Below are positions 54,279-64,000 of a stretch of DNA of 64,000 bases, piece by piece (positions within the stretch are counted from its first letter, which is position 1; every line of letters starts with the position of its first letter). Under the pieces are notes generated by a model. It was not told the DNA's origin and made no database searches. It saw only the letters and a list, made by a program, of their open reading frames with translations. The position numbers and the translations under genes were made by a program. The stretch spans positions 496,001 to 560,000 of the forward strand of contig NZ_JAJUXK010000003.1 in assembly GCF_021390335.1 (NCBI RefSeq), written 5' to 3'. This DNA is from Dyadobacter sp. CY343. Lineage in GTDB: Bacteria; Bacteroidota; Bacteroidia; Cytophagales; Spirosomataceae.

Positions 54279-55099
54279 TAAGTCCTGAACAGAAATTTAA
54301 AGATCAGGTTGTTATCGTGACGGGATCTAGTTCCGGGATCGGTAAAGCCTGCGCAATTCATTTCGCCGGCCAGGGCGCGAAAGTCGTCGTTAATTACAGC
54401 TCTAATGAAGAGGAAGGCAAGAAAACGGTGAATGAGATTAAGGAAAGAGGCGGTGAGGCTATTCTGATTCAAGCTGATGTAAGTAAGGAAGAAGATGTGC
54501 TGGCGATGTTCCGCGAAACGGTCGATAAATTCGGAAGGCTGGATGTGCTGGTGAGCAACGCCGGGTTACAGAAAGATGCCCCATTCCTGGAAATGACTTT
54601 GCAGGAATGGCAGAAAGTGATCGATGTGAACCTGACTGGCATGTTTCTCTGCTGCCGCGCTGCTTCGAGACAGTTTTTAGCTCAGGCTAATAATGCGGAA
54701 GATCCTAATCACAGCGAACTTTCCATTGGTAAGATCGTATTAATGAGCTCTGTCCACGATATTATTCCATGGGCCGGTCACGTGAACTATGCTGCTTCAA
54801 AGGGTGGTATTATGATGTTCATGAAATCAATTGCCCAGGAGCTGGCGCCGCATAAGATCAGAGTGAATTCGGTAAGTCCGGGCGCAATCAAAACACCTAT
54901 TAACAAAGAGGTATGGTCGGATCCTGATAAATATGAGGGTCTAATGAACCTGATTCCATACAAAAGAATCGGTACCCCGCAGGATGTTGCCAAGGCAGTA
55001 GCTTGGCTTTCGTCGGACGATTCTGATTACGTGAATGGAGAAACATTATATATAGACGGCGGAATGACGCTGTATCCTGAATTTTCAGACAACGGTTAA
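54275..55099 (+). CDS. SDR-family oxidoreductase (glucose 1-dehydrogenase-like)
   Basis: A 274-residue short-chain dehydrogenase. The Rossmann motif TGSSSGIG is at 16-23, SNAG follows, and the catalytic Tyr172-x3-Lys176 is in NYAASKGGIMMF with the catalytic Ser in LMSSVHD. The C-terminus reads SDYVNGETLYIDGGMTLYPEF, as in glucose 1-dehydrogenases. Cofactor and substrate are not certain. The ATG 54275 start was chosen from the ATGA overlap. Confidence 0.92.
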   Translation: MISPEQKFKDQVVIVTGSSSGIGKACAIHFAGQGAKVVVNYSSNEEEGKKTVNEIKERGGEAILIQADVSKEEDVLAMFRETVDKFGRLDVLVSNAGLQKDAPFLEMTLQEWQKVIDVNLTGMFLCCRAASRQFLAQANNAEDPNHSELSIGKIVLMSSVHDIIPWAGHVNYAASKGGIMMFMKSIAQELAPHKIRVNSVSPGAIKTPINKEVWSDPDKYEGLMNLIPYKRIGTPQDVAKAVAWLSSDDSDYVNGETLYIDGGMTLYPEFSDNG

Positions 55100-55130
55100 C
55101 AAGGTCAGATTACAATTACTTCATCAATAG

Positions 55131-55170
55131 CAAAACAAAACGTCCGGCATGTGCCGGACGTTTTGTTTTG
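55131..55170. terminator. 19-bp perfect hairpin terminator
   Basis: Bases 55131-55149 pair perfectly with 55152-55170; core CGTCCGGCA/TGCCGGACG flanked by A-rich and T-rich tracts, so it can work in both directions. Confidence 0.88.
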
Positions 55171-55355
55171 CCGTTTATCGCCAATTTTAGCTCGTAAACT
55201 CCCATTATAAGTGAGGATTATCAACTTATTAGTGTGACCAATAGACTTATAAGTGTAGCTTGTTGGATTGTAAAAATTTAATGCGGCACTTTGCACCGCA
55301 CCACGAAGTTGTACACCAAAGTATGCCGGGAGGGTGAGATCAAACATGCTATACG
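55171..55355. promoter_or_regulatory. Upstream region of the C10 protease gene
   Basis: Noncoding, 185 bases. Related motifs TTATAAGTG at 55205-55213, ACTTATTAGTGT from 55224 and ACTTATAAGTGT from 55245 repeat with about 20-base spacing; ACTTATAAGT is a palindrome. They could be binding sites of a regulator. No clear -7 element was seen. Confidence 0.35.
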
Positions 55356-56696
55356 ATGAAATTGAAAATTCTTCTTCCCTCCCTATTCGCATTTTCGGCT
55401 GCATTAATTTTATTCAATGGATGCTCAAAAGATGATCTGTCAGAGCCTTCCTCCAATGAGCATAAATCAGAAAAAAATCAATTCTTCCTCGATCAGGAGG
55501 AGGCTATTGAGTTAATGTCCGGCGAGCCTGTTGAGAAGATCACTTCTAATGCGCGAATCGGTGAAAACAAAGTGCGTGTTGTAAAGGAAGCCAGGAAGTT
55601 TTACGGCGAACGGGGCGAGCTACTGTTTTACATTATCGAATATGTAAATGATGAGGGTTTTACTATCCTGTCTGCCGACAAACGAATGAAGCCTATTCTT
55701 GCCTTTTCGGAAACCGGCTCGTTCAACGAAAAGACAGATAATCCCGGAATTCAATTATGGTTTGATATCATCAGGGAAAACTTCGAAGGCGCCCAAACCC
55801 AGAAGGAAGCGCACATTGATATCGTGAATATGTGGCAGCAGTTAAGACAAACCCCGCACGGCGGCCGAACCAGCGACCAACCAGTGCATTCTCCCGAAGC
55901 AAGTTGCGAATGGTTTGTAAACCACCCGATTCCGGCTAACTCGACGATTGCGCATTTGACTGCTAGCATCTCCACATGGAGTCAAGGCCGAGGTTATAAT
56001 GCATTTTGCCCCGTCGGGATCAAAACTTTGAATTGTAAAGCAAGTTATCCTTGTGACAATGCCCCGACAGGATGCGGCCCTGTCGCAGTAGCGCAGGTTC
56101 TTAGGTTTCATCGAAAACCCATCACGGCCAACGCTCACGCTTACTCTGCCGCGATGTTTAATGCGATGCCTATTACTGCTCCTGACAATTGTGTTCCCGT
56201 CAACGTAAACCATACTAACCTTGCACAGCTTATTCGTGACACAGGAAAAGATTTGGACGCAGTTTATAACACGCTGGTTCCCGCGCTTGGTATACCTCTA
56301 TCCGGGTCTGGTTGCCAAACCTGGAATATTCCCGGCCACATTGATAATTTCTTTTCTAATCGCGGATATACCTCTTTTGATAAAGAGTTTTTCTCGAATG
56401 AAGGCATAGTAAGTAGCGAGCTTCGAGCGAATCGTCCCGTCATCGTTTTTGGATCAAATTGCGCGGCTTGCGCTGCCAAACAGCACATTTGGATCATGGA
56501 CGGAATCAGAGACTTGTATGCGATTTTTAATGACCAGAACGGATTCTGTTATGAAAATCACGCCATATACTACCAGATGAACTGGGGTTGGGGGGCGATC
56601 AATGAAAATAATACATGGTTTGCCTACAACGGCATTGTCGGCGGTGGAACATTATATAACAGTTCGAATATGAGAGCTTACATTGTTCATCCCTAA
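55356..56696 (+). CDS. C10-family cysteine protease (streptopain-like) lipoprotein
   Basis: A 446-residue secreted cysteine protease. The signal ends in a lipobox-like FNGC at about residue 23. A propeptide-type region with an inhibitory Spi-like domain (about 45-150: GFTILSADKRMKPILAFSETG) precedes the catalytic domain. The catalytic Cys240 is in PTGCGPVAVAQVLRFHRKP and the His377 in KQHIWIMDG; NWGWGAINENNTWF follows. Such proteases cleave host or extracellular proteins. The stop overlaps the next gene start (TAATG). Confidence 0.9.
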   Translation: MKLKILLPSLFAFSAALILFNGCSKDDLSEPSSNEHKSEKNQFFLDQEEAIELMSGEPVEKITSNARIGENKVRVVKEARKFYGERGELLFYIIEYVNDEGFTILSADKRMKPILAFSETGSFNEKTDNPGIQLWFDIIRENFEGAQTQKEAHIDIVNMWQQLRQTPHGGRTSDQPVHSPEASCEWFVNHPIPANSTIAHLTASISTWSQGRGYNAFCPVGIKTLNCKASYPCDNAPTGCGPVAVAQVLRFHRKPITANAHAYSAAMFNAMPITAPDNCVPVNVNHTNLAQLIRDTGKDLDAVYNTLVPALGIPLSGSGCQTWNIPGHIDNFFSNRGYTSFDKEFFSNEGIVSSELRANRPVIVFGSNCAACAAKQHIWIMDGIRDLYAIFNDQNGFCYENHAIYYQMNWGWGAINENNTWFAYNGIVGGGTLYNSSNMRAYIVHP

Positions 56697-57232
56697 TGCA
56701 GCTTTATATGAAAACTATTATAGTTGTCTTGATTGCTGCGGTGATGACCGGATGTTTTCCAGAACGATACTCTCCGGGACCCACGGGCGACGTAGTCCGT
56801 GGTGAGAATCCGGGATATTGGAAATTAGCCAGTTATCGAAAGAAAGGCAAGTTGGTGGATCCGGAAAAAGCATCAGGCAAAGCACTGCTAGAAGTTCGAT
56901 ATATCATTACAAAAAGAGATAGCGTGGAAGAGCCGCTTTATCAGGAAGGTTTCCCGCATTACCTATTTTCATTTTTTAATGTTTCAATGCAAAAGACTGA
57001 TTCGGCAAAAGCGGTTTTGTCGGATGCAAGATTCGACAGGAAATACAAGAGAAGTGAGTATTGGTATCAAATTAACAAAGACTCAGGCTTCGCGGCTTAC
57101 CTGGATGTCGAGCTCGGGAAGGAAACCATCATTCATAAAGTCGAACTCAGCAACGTCATGAAAAGCGCCACTTACAAGCCGGAGCTGGATTCTTTGCGGT
57201 ATATCTATGAGCAGACTGCAAAGTTTAAATAG
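56696..57232 (+). CDS. Small lipoprotein, paralogue A, downstream of the C10 protease
   Basis: Start at 56696 overlaps the protease stop; an inner ATG at 56708 (MKTIIVVLIAAVMTGC) gives a neater signal. Lipobox MTGC is followed by a CFPERYSPGP start. The body of about 155 residues carries GYWKLASYRKKGKL, FDRKYKRSEYWYQINKDSGFAAYLD and ends NVMKSATYKPELDSLRYIYE. No known family. It may bind or inhibit the protease, or be an unrelated envelope protein. Confidence 0.8.
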   Translation: MQLYMKTIIVVLIAAVMTGCFPERYSPGPTGDVVRGENPGYWKLASYRKKGKLVDPEKASGKALLEVRYIITKRDSVEEPLYQEGFPHYLFSFFNVSMQKTDSAKAVLSDARFDRKYKRSEYWYQINKDSGFAAYLDVELGKETIIHKVELSNVMKSATYKPELDSLRYIYEQTAKFK

Positions 57233-57278
57233 CTTGATAGTAAAATTGTTATAAGTCAGCCCTAATCTTAATTCAGAT

Positions 57279-57800
57279 ATGAAAGCTCTATTATTATTCT
57301 TTTTGGCAGCTTGCCTAGTAGGATGTTTTCCCGAAAGATTCACCAAAGCACTTGTAGGTAGTCTTACCAATCACGGGGAGCCGGGGTATTGGAGGTTGGT
57401 TGAATATCAGAGAAAAGGCAAACTGGAAAATGGTGGGATACCAGAAAAAACATTGCTGGAAGTAGAAGAATTTCTTTCCGAAAAGGACAGCCTGCTTGGG
57501 CCTGTATATAGTAAGGGAGTACCCTATCAGAAATTTTCCTTCTATGACAGCTTGCTCAATAAGAAGGACTCGATACAAGCTGTAAGAAGAGATCATAGAT
57601 ATGACAGAAAATATAAAACAAGCCAATACTGGTATCAGATCAATGCAGAATCGGGCTTCGCCGCATTCCTTGATGCAATTCCCGATGGAGACGGGGAAAC
57701 ATACAGAATCGAACTCAGCAATGTCATGAAAAGCGCGACTTACAAGCCGGAGCTCGATTCTTTGCGGTATATCTATGAGCCGACTGCAAAGTTTCGGTGA
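57279..57800 (+). CDS. Small lipoprotein, paralogue B
   Basis: A 173-residue lipoprotein (signal MKALLLFFLAACLVGC, lipobox LVGC) clearly paralogous to the gene at 56696: both have CFPER, GYW+L..Y++KGKL, the motif DRKYK-SxYWYQIN, and nearly the same last 30 residues. The final 85 bases are almost identical between the two genes, while the rest is diverged. It lies 46 bases after the first copy, in the same apparent operon. Confidence 0.82.
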   Translation: MKALLLFFLAACLVGCFPERFTKALVGSLTNHGEPGYWRLVEYQRKGKLENGGIPEKTLLEVEEFLSEKDSLLGPVYSKGVPYQKFSFYDSLLNKKDSIQAVRRDHRYDRKYKTSQYWYQINAESGFAAFLDAIPDGDGETYRIELSNVMKSATYKPELDSLRYIYEPTAKFR

Positions 57801-57861
57801 GTTGGATTCTGATAATGTTGATTTCGGCCTAAATTTGAGCTTCTATCTTTACAGTTGCTCA

Positions 57862-59933
<2,072 letters not shown>

Positions 59934-59940
59934 TCAGCAG

Positions 59941-60777
59941 CTAAACTGCATCGCATACTCCTTTGAAATAGCCCACCGACTCGGCGATTCCTGCCAGCGG
60001 ATCCTTCATATCTTTCTCATATTCAAGACTGCACACGCCATTGTACTTGCTTTTACGCAGCATTTTAACAAAAGCAGGAATATCGATCACGCCCCTGCCA
60101 AGCTCACACGCTTTTCCATCTTTAGAAGCCGCAGTCACATTTTTGAGGTGAAGGTCGAAGATCCGTTTGGCATACTTACCCAAATCCGCAACCGAATCCT
60201 GGTTATCCCTTTTGTTGTGCCCCATATCAAAGCAGATCCCGACCCGGGGATCAAGGTTTTTCACAAGTTCATGGATCGACGCCGCATTCGGGTACAGTTT
60301 ATCTTCCGGCCCGTGGTTGTGAATCGCGTATTTTATATCATATTCCTTCACTTTCTGATCCACATAAGCAAGATCTTCTTTGTTCGGAATACCGACGATC
60401 AGCTTTACGCCTACCCGTTTTGCATATTCAAATGCATTGTCAATATCCTTGTGCGTTTTGGTGTAAATCGGCCCGACTGCGTAACCAGTTACGCCGGATT
60501 CTTTCAGTTTTTCGTGGAATGCAGTGATCTGCTCGGCGGTGCTGTTATAAGGAAGGTGAAAATCTTTGATGCAAAGGTAATGTACGTCGGTCCGCTTCAT
60601 CATCGCGAGTGCCTCGTCGAGCTTAAAATTGACGAAGCTGAATCCGGCTATTCCGAGTTTGAAATTATCTTCTTTCTTTTCGAAAACTGCATTCGCATTC
60701 GTTTCCTGCATAGATAGCACTCTTCCGCCCACCAGTCCTGCAAACCCTTTCTTTACAAAAGATCTTCTTGAAGTCAT
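59941..60777 (-). CDS. Sugar phosphate isomerase/epimerase (AP endonuclease 2-like TIM barrel), Tat-exported
   Basis: A 278-residue xylose-isomerase-like TIM barrel. The Tat-type signal is SRRSFVKKGFAGLVGG at residues 3-18. Barrel and metal-site segments include YAIHNHGPEDK, VGICFDMGHNKR, IFDLHLKNVTAA and CSLEYEKDMKDP. Such proteins often isomerise or epimerise sugars or inositols. The substrate is unknown. Confidence 0.9.
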   Translation of the reverse strand: MTSRRSFVKKGFAGLVGGRVLSMQETNANAVFEKKEDNFKLGIAGFSFVNFKLDEALAMMKRTDVHYLCIKDFHLPYNSTAEQITAFHEKLKESGVTGYAVGPIYTKTHKDIDNAFEYAKRVGVKLIVGIPNKEDLAYVDQKVKEYDIKYAIHNHGPEDKLYPNAASIHELVKNLDPRVGICFDMGHNKRDNQDSVADLGKYAKRIFDLHLKNVTAASKDGKACELGRGVIDIPAFVKMLRKSKYNGVCSLEYEKDMKDPLAGIAESVGYFKGVCDAV

Positions 60778-60842
60778 TGAGATTCCTGTTTAAAATTTTC
60801 GCTATTGTATAAAGACGAAACCGCGCCAATATACCACTGACG

Positions 60843-62036
60843 TCATATTTTAAGCCGGATACCTACCCTATTCAGTAGCCCCGTCACGACGATGACCAGC
60901 AGGGAAAAGCAAAGCGATTTGACCAGCCCGACAATTCCTGTTCGCAGGAACAGCGGCAGACTGAAACCCACCAGTGTGATAATAGCATACCACAAATACG
61001 GAACGAGATAACAAGTCAGCGTGGAAGTTCCGGCGGGCTTCAATATATCCGCCCAGCTTTTCGATCTTCTCAAATCAACAAGCCAGTACATAAATGCAAA
61101 TGCAAAAAAGCTGATACCACTGCAAATCCCTACCCAGGCCGGAGTGGCGCGGATCTTGGAAATACCCCAAAACGGCCGCGTGCCGAAACCGTAGGCAAAT
61201 GCTAAAATCCCCAGTATCAGGAGGATCCAAAGGTAGTTTTGACTCGCGCCCGACTTGCTGGTCATATTGCGGTAGATCACCGAGGCCGTCACGCCCGCCA
61301 TGGTGAATGCAGGCATCGAGCCGCTTCCCACAATCCATACCTTCGCTCTGACAGGATCCAGAAAATCCAGCATACCTGCGAAATCTGCGAGATTAAATAG
61401 TACAAGGAATGCCCACCCGCCGATGATAAGCCCGAGGTTGTCTTTCATAAAAAAATAAATCAGCGCACAGATCAGGTACGCCCAGCCAATTAAACCTAAT
61501 ATCCCGTACCAATGCGTTTCCATTGAAGAAGGATTTGCCGGGTCGCCGCCTTTGTAGATCACCGCGAGCGCGGCCAGGATTAAATAGCCCAGGATTTTCA
61601 TGCTCGTGAACCTCACATCGTTTCCCTTATACACATTCCAGATCAGGAAGAAAGCCACCACCATCGCGATCTGCCACACATATTTGCTCACCACCATTCC
61701 CTCTCTGACCGCACTTTCCAGATTGACAATATAAATACCCATTAATAACAGGGCGAATGTTCGTTCCAGAATGTGGAATACTATAATACCGTTTCCGTCC
61801 CCTTTCATGCGTCGGTTAGAAATCGCAAAAGGGATCGAAAGTCCGACGATGAAGAGAAAACAGGGAAATACGACATCCGAAAGCCCCATTGCATCGTCAC
61901 TTCCTTTACTATGCTGCATCCATTGCGGCACGCCCTTTAATGTCCAGAAATCGTTTACAAAAATCATCAGAAACATGGTCAGGGCCCGAAATATATCAAT
62001 GGACTCGACACGAAACGAAGCAGATTTCTTGCTCAT
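60843..62036 (-). CDS. Heparan-alpha-glucosaminide N-acetyltransferase-like membrane protein (DUF5009)
   Basis: A 397-residue membrane protein with about ten helices. The start VESIDIFRALTMFLMIFVND and SDVVFPCFLFIVGLSIPFAI are the family signatures. Family members transfer acetyl groups across a membrane to sugar amines or act on unknown glycans. It lies 65 bases upstream of the isomerase-like gene on the same strand. Confidence 0.88.
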   Translation of the reverse strand: MSKKSASFRVESIDIFRALTMFLMIFVNDFWTLKGVPQWMQHSKGSDDAMGLSDVVFPCFLFIVGLSIPFAISNRRMKGDGNGIIVFHILERTFALLLMGIYIVNLESAVREGMVVSKYVWQIAMVVAFFLIWNVYKGNDVRFTSMKILGYLILAALAVIYKGGDPANPSSMETHWYGILGLIGWAYLICALIYFFMKDNLGLIIGGWAFLVLFNLADFAGMLDFLDPVRAKVWIVGSGSMPAFTMAGVTASVIYRNMTSKSGASQNYLWILLILGILAFAYGFGTRPFWGISKIRATPAWVGICSGISFFAFAFMYWLVDLRRSKSWADILKPAGTSTLTCYLVPYLWYAIITLVGFSLPLFLRTGIVGLVKSLCFSLLVIVVTGLLNRVGIRLKI

Positions 62037-62195
62037 TTATAAAAAGGAAAAGGAGTTATGGTTCCGAATATAGATTTATTTGAACAAAACTTCGCTTCCA
62101 GGACGTAATTATCGGCTCACTATCAGTTTTATCGGCTTCACTCCCGGTTTTTTCTGCTTAAAAATGTATGTCTGGTATCGACTTTGTATAGTCAC

Positions 62196-62203
62196 TATTT
62201 TTG
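62196..62203 (+). promoter_or_regulatory. -7 element before the glycogen synthase gene
   Basis: TATTTTTG fits TAnnTTTG and lies 20 bases before the GTG at 62224, between the divergent acetyltransferase-like gene and the glycogen synthase. No clear -33 element. Confidence 0.4.
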
Positions 62204-62223
62204 TTTGAATTATCCTGCCAGCT

Positions 62224-64000
62224 GTGGGAAATTTTACTCAACTACCCCCCTTTACAATTTTGAAACCGGACACCTATCTCTTTGAGATTTCGTGGGAAGT
62301 TTGTAACCAGATCGGCGGACTTTTCACTTACATCAGGTCGAAGATCCCGACCATGCTGGACACCTATGGCGACCGGTACCTGCTCATTGGCCCCTATTTC
62401 CCGGACAAGTCTAAAACGCATTTTCGTCCGTTACGGGATATTGAAAATCCTGCGCTTGCCGAGGCTGTGCGGTCTGTCAGGGAGCTCGGGTTTCAGGTTC
62501 ACTACGGTTACTGGATGCTGGAAGACGCGCGTCCGAAAGTGCTGCTAATCGAGCCGGTTTTGCAAAAAGAGCGCTCTCACGAAGTAAAAGCCAGGTTGTG
62601 GTCACGTTACGGGATTTCGTCGCTGCGGGCAGACTCGTTCAGGGACGAAGTGATCGCTTTTGGGGAGATCACAAGGAAAATTTTGGAGAAAACGGTTAGT
62701 TCCATGACCATCGAGCAGGATCTGATCACGCACTTTCACGAGTGGGTTTCCGCCGGCGCGCTGCCAGATCTGCATTATGAAAAAGTGAGGATAGCTACTA
62801 TTTTCAATGCGCACGCCACTTTGCTGGGCAGGTATCTCGCTGCGAATGAAGACAACTATTTCCAGCATATTCCCGAATACGACTGGCAGCAAAAAGCCTA
62901 TGAATATGGCATTGAAGGTCGCGTTGGGATAGAGCGGGCGGCTGCGCGGGAGGCTAACGTACTGGTAACTAACAGCGATGTAACATCACAGGAGTGCGAA
63001 TTTTTCTTCCAGAGGGTACCGGACTATATTATACGGAACGGGATTCACAAGAAGCCAGGCGCGGGCCACGAGGTTTTTGAGAAACATCTGCTCTACCGCC
63101 AGAAGATCGACGCATTCGTTAAATCTCTGATTACGCCGAGCTATTCATTTCAAACAGATAAGATCCTGTATTTCTTCACTTCGGGCAGATATGAGTACTA
63201 TAACAAAGGTTTTGACATTACACTTCGGGCAATTGCGAAGCTGAACGAACAGCTGATCGCCTCGGGCTCCGACATCTCGGTCGTGTTTTTTATTATTTCA
63301 AAACGTCCGTTCATTCATATTAAACCGGAAATTCTGGAATCCAAAAAGCGGTTCCAGGATTTACAGAAGATATGCAAGGAAATCAGCAAAAGTCTCGGCC
63401 CACAGCTGTATTCCAATGTAATCGGATTGAAAAGCAATGCGTTACCAGATCTCAACAACCTCATTGACGAAGAACTTTACCTGACTTGGCGGCAAGCCAA
63501 AGCACAGTTTCAGCGCGAAGGGCTGCCGCCCGCTGTGACACATTTGTTGGAAGAACCAGACCATATTGTCGATTTCATTCACGATTCCGGACTGGATAAT
63601 AGTGAAAGCAGCAAAGTAAAAATCGTCTATCATCCCGATTTCATCGACCAGACCACCTCGCCGCTTGCAATGGACTATCTGGAATTTGTAAGAGGTTGCC
63701 ATCTCGGGATCTTCCCGTCGCTTTACGAACCCTGGGGATATGCGCCCATGGAAGCTGCGATGCACGGTACCCCTGTAATTACCAGCGATTTATCGGGTTT
63801 TGGAAGGTATATTCAATCTGTAATCCTGCCTGAAAATGAGGAAGGTATTCAAATGCTGCACCGCCGCTACCACTCAGACGAAGAAGCAGTGAATAATTTG
63901 ACCTATTTACTGTCCCAATTTGTAGACACTTTCGAAAAGGAACACTACGTCCCGCGTGTGAATCTGCCAAAAAGCATTTCCGACACGCTCTGCTGGACCG
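62224..64000 (+). CDS. GT3-family glycogen synthase (Gsy-like), 3'-partial
   Basis: An open frame from GTG 62224 runs to the window edge (592 codons); an in-frame stop at 62206 limits the start. It reads FEISWEVCNQIGGLFTYIRS, the glycogen synthase opening with the glucosyl-nucleotide loop, then FHEWVSAGALPDL, FNAHATLLGRYLA, VTNSDVTSQECEFFF and ASxxEPWGYxPxE-like LYEPWGYAPMEAAMHGTPV with SDLSGFGRY. These are typical of eukaryotic-type GT3 enzymes, also known in Bacteroidota. It probably builds glycogen from UDP- or ADP-glucose. The C-terminus lies outside the window. Confidence 0.9.
   Translation, partial: MGNFTQLPPFTILKPDTYLFEISWEVCNQIGGLFTYIRSKIPTMLDTYGDRYLLIGPYFPDKSKTHFRPLRDIENPALAEAVRSVRELGFQVHYGYWMLEDARPKVLLIEPVLQKERSHEVKARLWSRYGISSLRADSFRDEVIAFGEITRKILEKTVSSMTIEQDLITHFHEWVSAGALPDLHYEKVRIATIFNAHATLLGRYLAANEDNYFQHIPEYDWQQKAYEYGIEGRVGIERAAAREANVLVTNSDVTSQECEFFFQRVPDYIIRNGIHKKPGAGHEVFEKHLLYRQKIDAFVKSLITPSYSFQTDKILYFFTSGRYEYYNKGFDITLRAIAKLNEQLIASGSDISVVFFIISKRPFIHIKPEILESKKRFQDLQKICKEISKSLGPQLYSNVIGLKSNALPDLNNLIDEELYLTWRQAKAQFQREGLPPAVTHLLEEPDHIVDFIHDSGLDNSESSKVKIVYHPDFIDQTTSPLAMDYLEFVRGCHLGIFPSLYEPWGYAPMEAAMHGTPVITSDLSGFGRYIQSVILPENEEGIQMLHRRYHSDEEAVNNLTYLLSQFVDTFEKEHYVPRVNLPKSISDTLCWT

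Noticed and set aside
62282..62548. Open frame of 88 codons in a second frame over the glycogen synthase
   Set aside because: It shadows the long GT3 frame, which has clear family motifs through to the window edge.

Overview
The window looks like a chromosomal segment of a Bacteroidota bacterium, most likely a Cytophagales member of the Dyadobacter type. That placement is inferred. It rests on Por/type IX secretion C-terminal domains on two large exported proteins, Bacteroidota-type TAnnTTTG -7 promoter elements upstream of several genes, menaquinone genes, a tandem acnB-acn pair, a GT3-type glycogen synthase and many small lipoproteins. The housekeeping genes topA, thrS-infC-rpmI-rplT, dnaK, pgi, folD, lspA and menB show that it is not a plasmid. 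No tRNA, rRNA, CRISPR array, transposase or prophage was seen.

Layout. 0-5.2 kb is accessory in character: a candidate PD-(D/E)XK nuclease next to an N6-adenine methyltransferase (probable restriction-modification pair), an HMA-like mini-protein, an MFS exporter, and a plasmid-style ParA plus ribbon-helix-helix cassette with upstream direct repeats. 5.2-14.3 kb holds an M64 metallopeptidase with a coupled lipoprotein, a P1B zinc/cadmium ATPase, an XRE regulator with a divergent small gene, and a MocR/PdxR regulator with a probable N-terminal frameshift, an MFS gene and a divergent PNPOx-like gene. 14.3-22.3 kb has a 1344-residue FG-GAP protein with 14 repeats, small hypothetical genes (one apparently frameshifted zinc-ribbon gene), YceI, a sulfurtransferase, a GNAT enzyme and a thioredoxin-fold protein lacking CxxC. 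22.4-24.5 kb carries a radical SAM protein overlapping a DUF4130-type partner, a putative DNA modification/repair pair whose chemistry is unknown as far as I know. This is my leading candidate for undescribed biology here.

24.5-41.6 kb is mostly metabolic and maintenance: M61 peptidase, DUF1080 protein and lspA, two aconitases, topA, sirtuin and folD, an XRE protein with a catalytically dead LexA/S24-like domain, divergent menE-like and menB genes, and an EVE-domain gene. 43.2-43.5 kb is an exact 125-bp-period repeat carrying paired hairpins whose loops occur in both orientations. 43.5-55.1 kb holds an RlmI-like methyltransferase, a TPR lipoprotein, thrS-infC-rpmI-rplT, a Tat-exported phospholipase C, dnaK, and a small gene coupled to an SDR gene. 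55.3-57.8 kb is a lipoprotein C10 (streptopain-like) protease followed by two paralogous lipoproteins, plausibly a protease with partner or inhibitor proteins. The window ends with VanZ, pgi, a Tat-exported sugar isomerase-like protein, a heparan-alpha-glucosaminide N-acetyltransferase-like membrane protein and a glycogen synthase that runs off the right edge.

Genes are packed tightly. Stop/start overlaps (ATGA, TGATG, TAATG) suggest translational coupling in at least five places, convergent genes often overlap or abut, and long perfect hairpins mark many gene ends.
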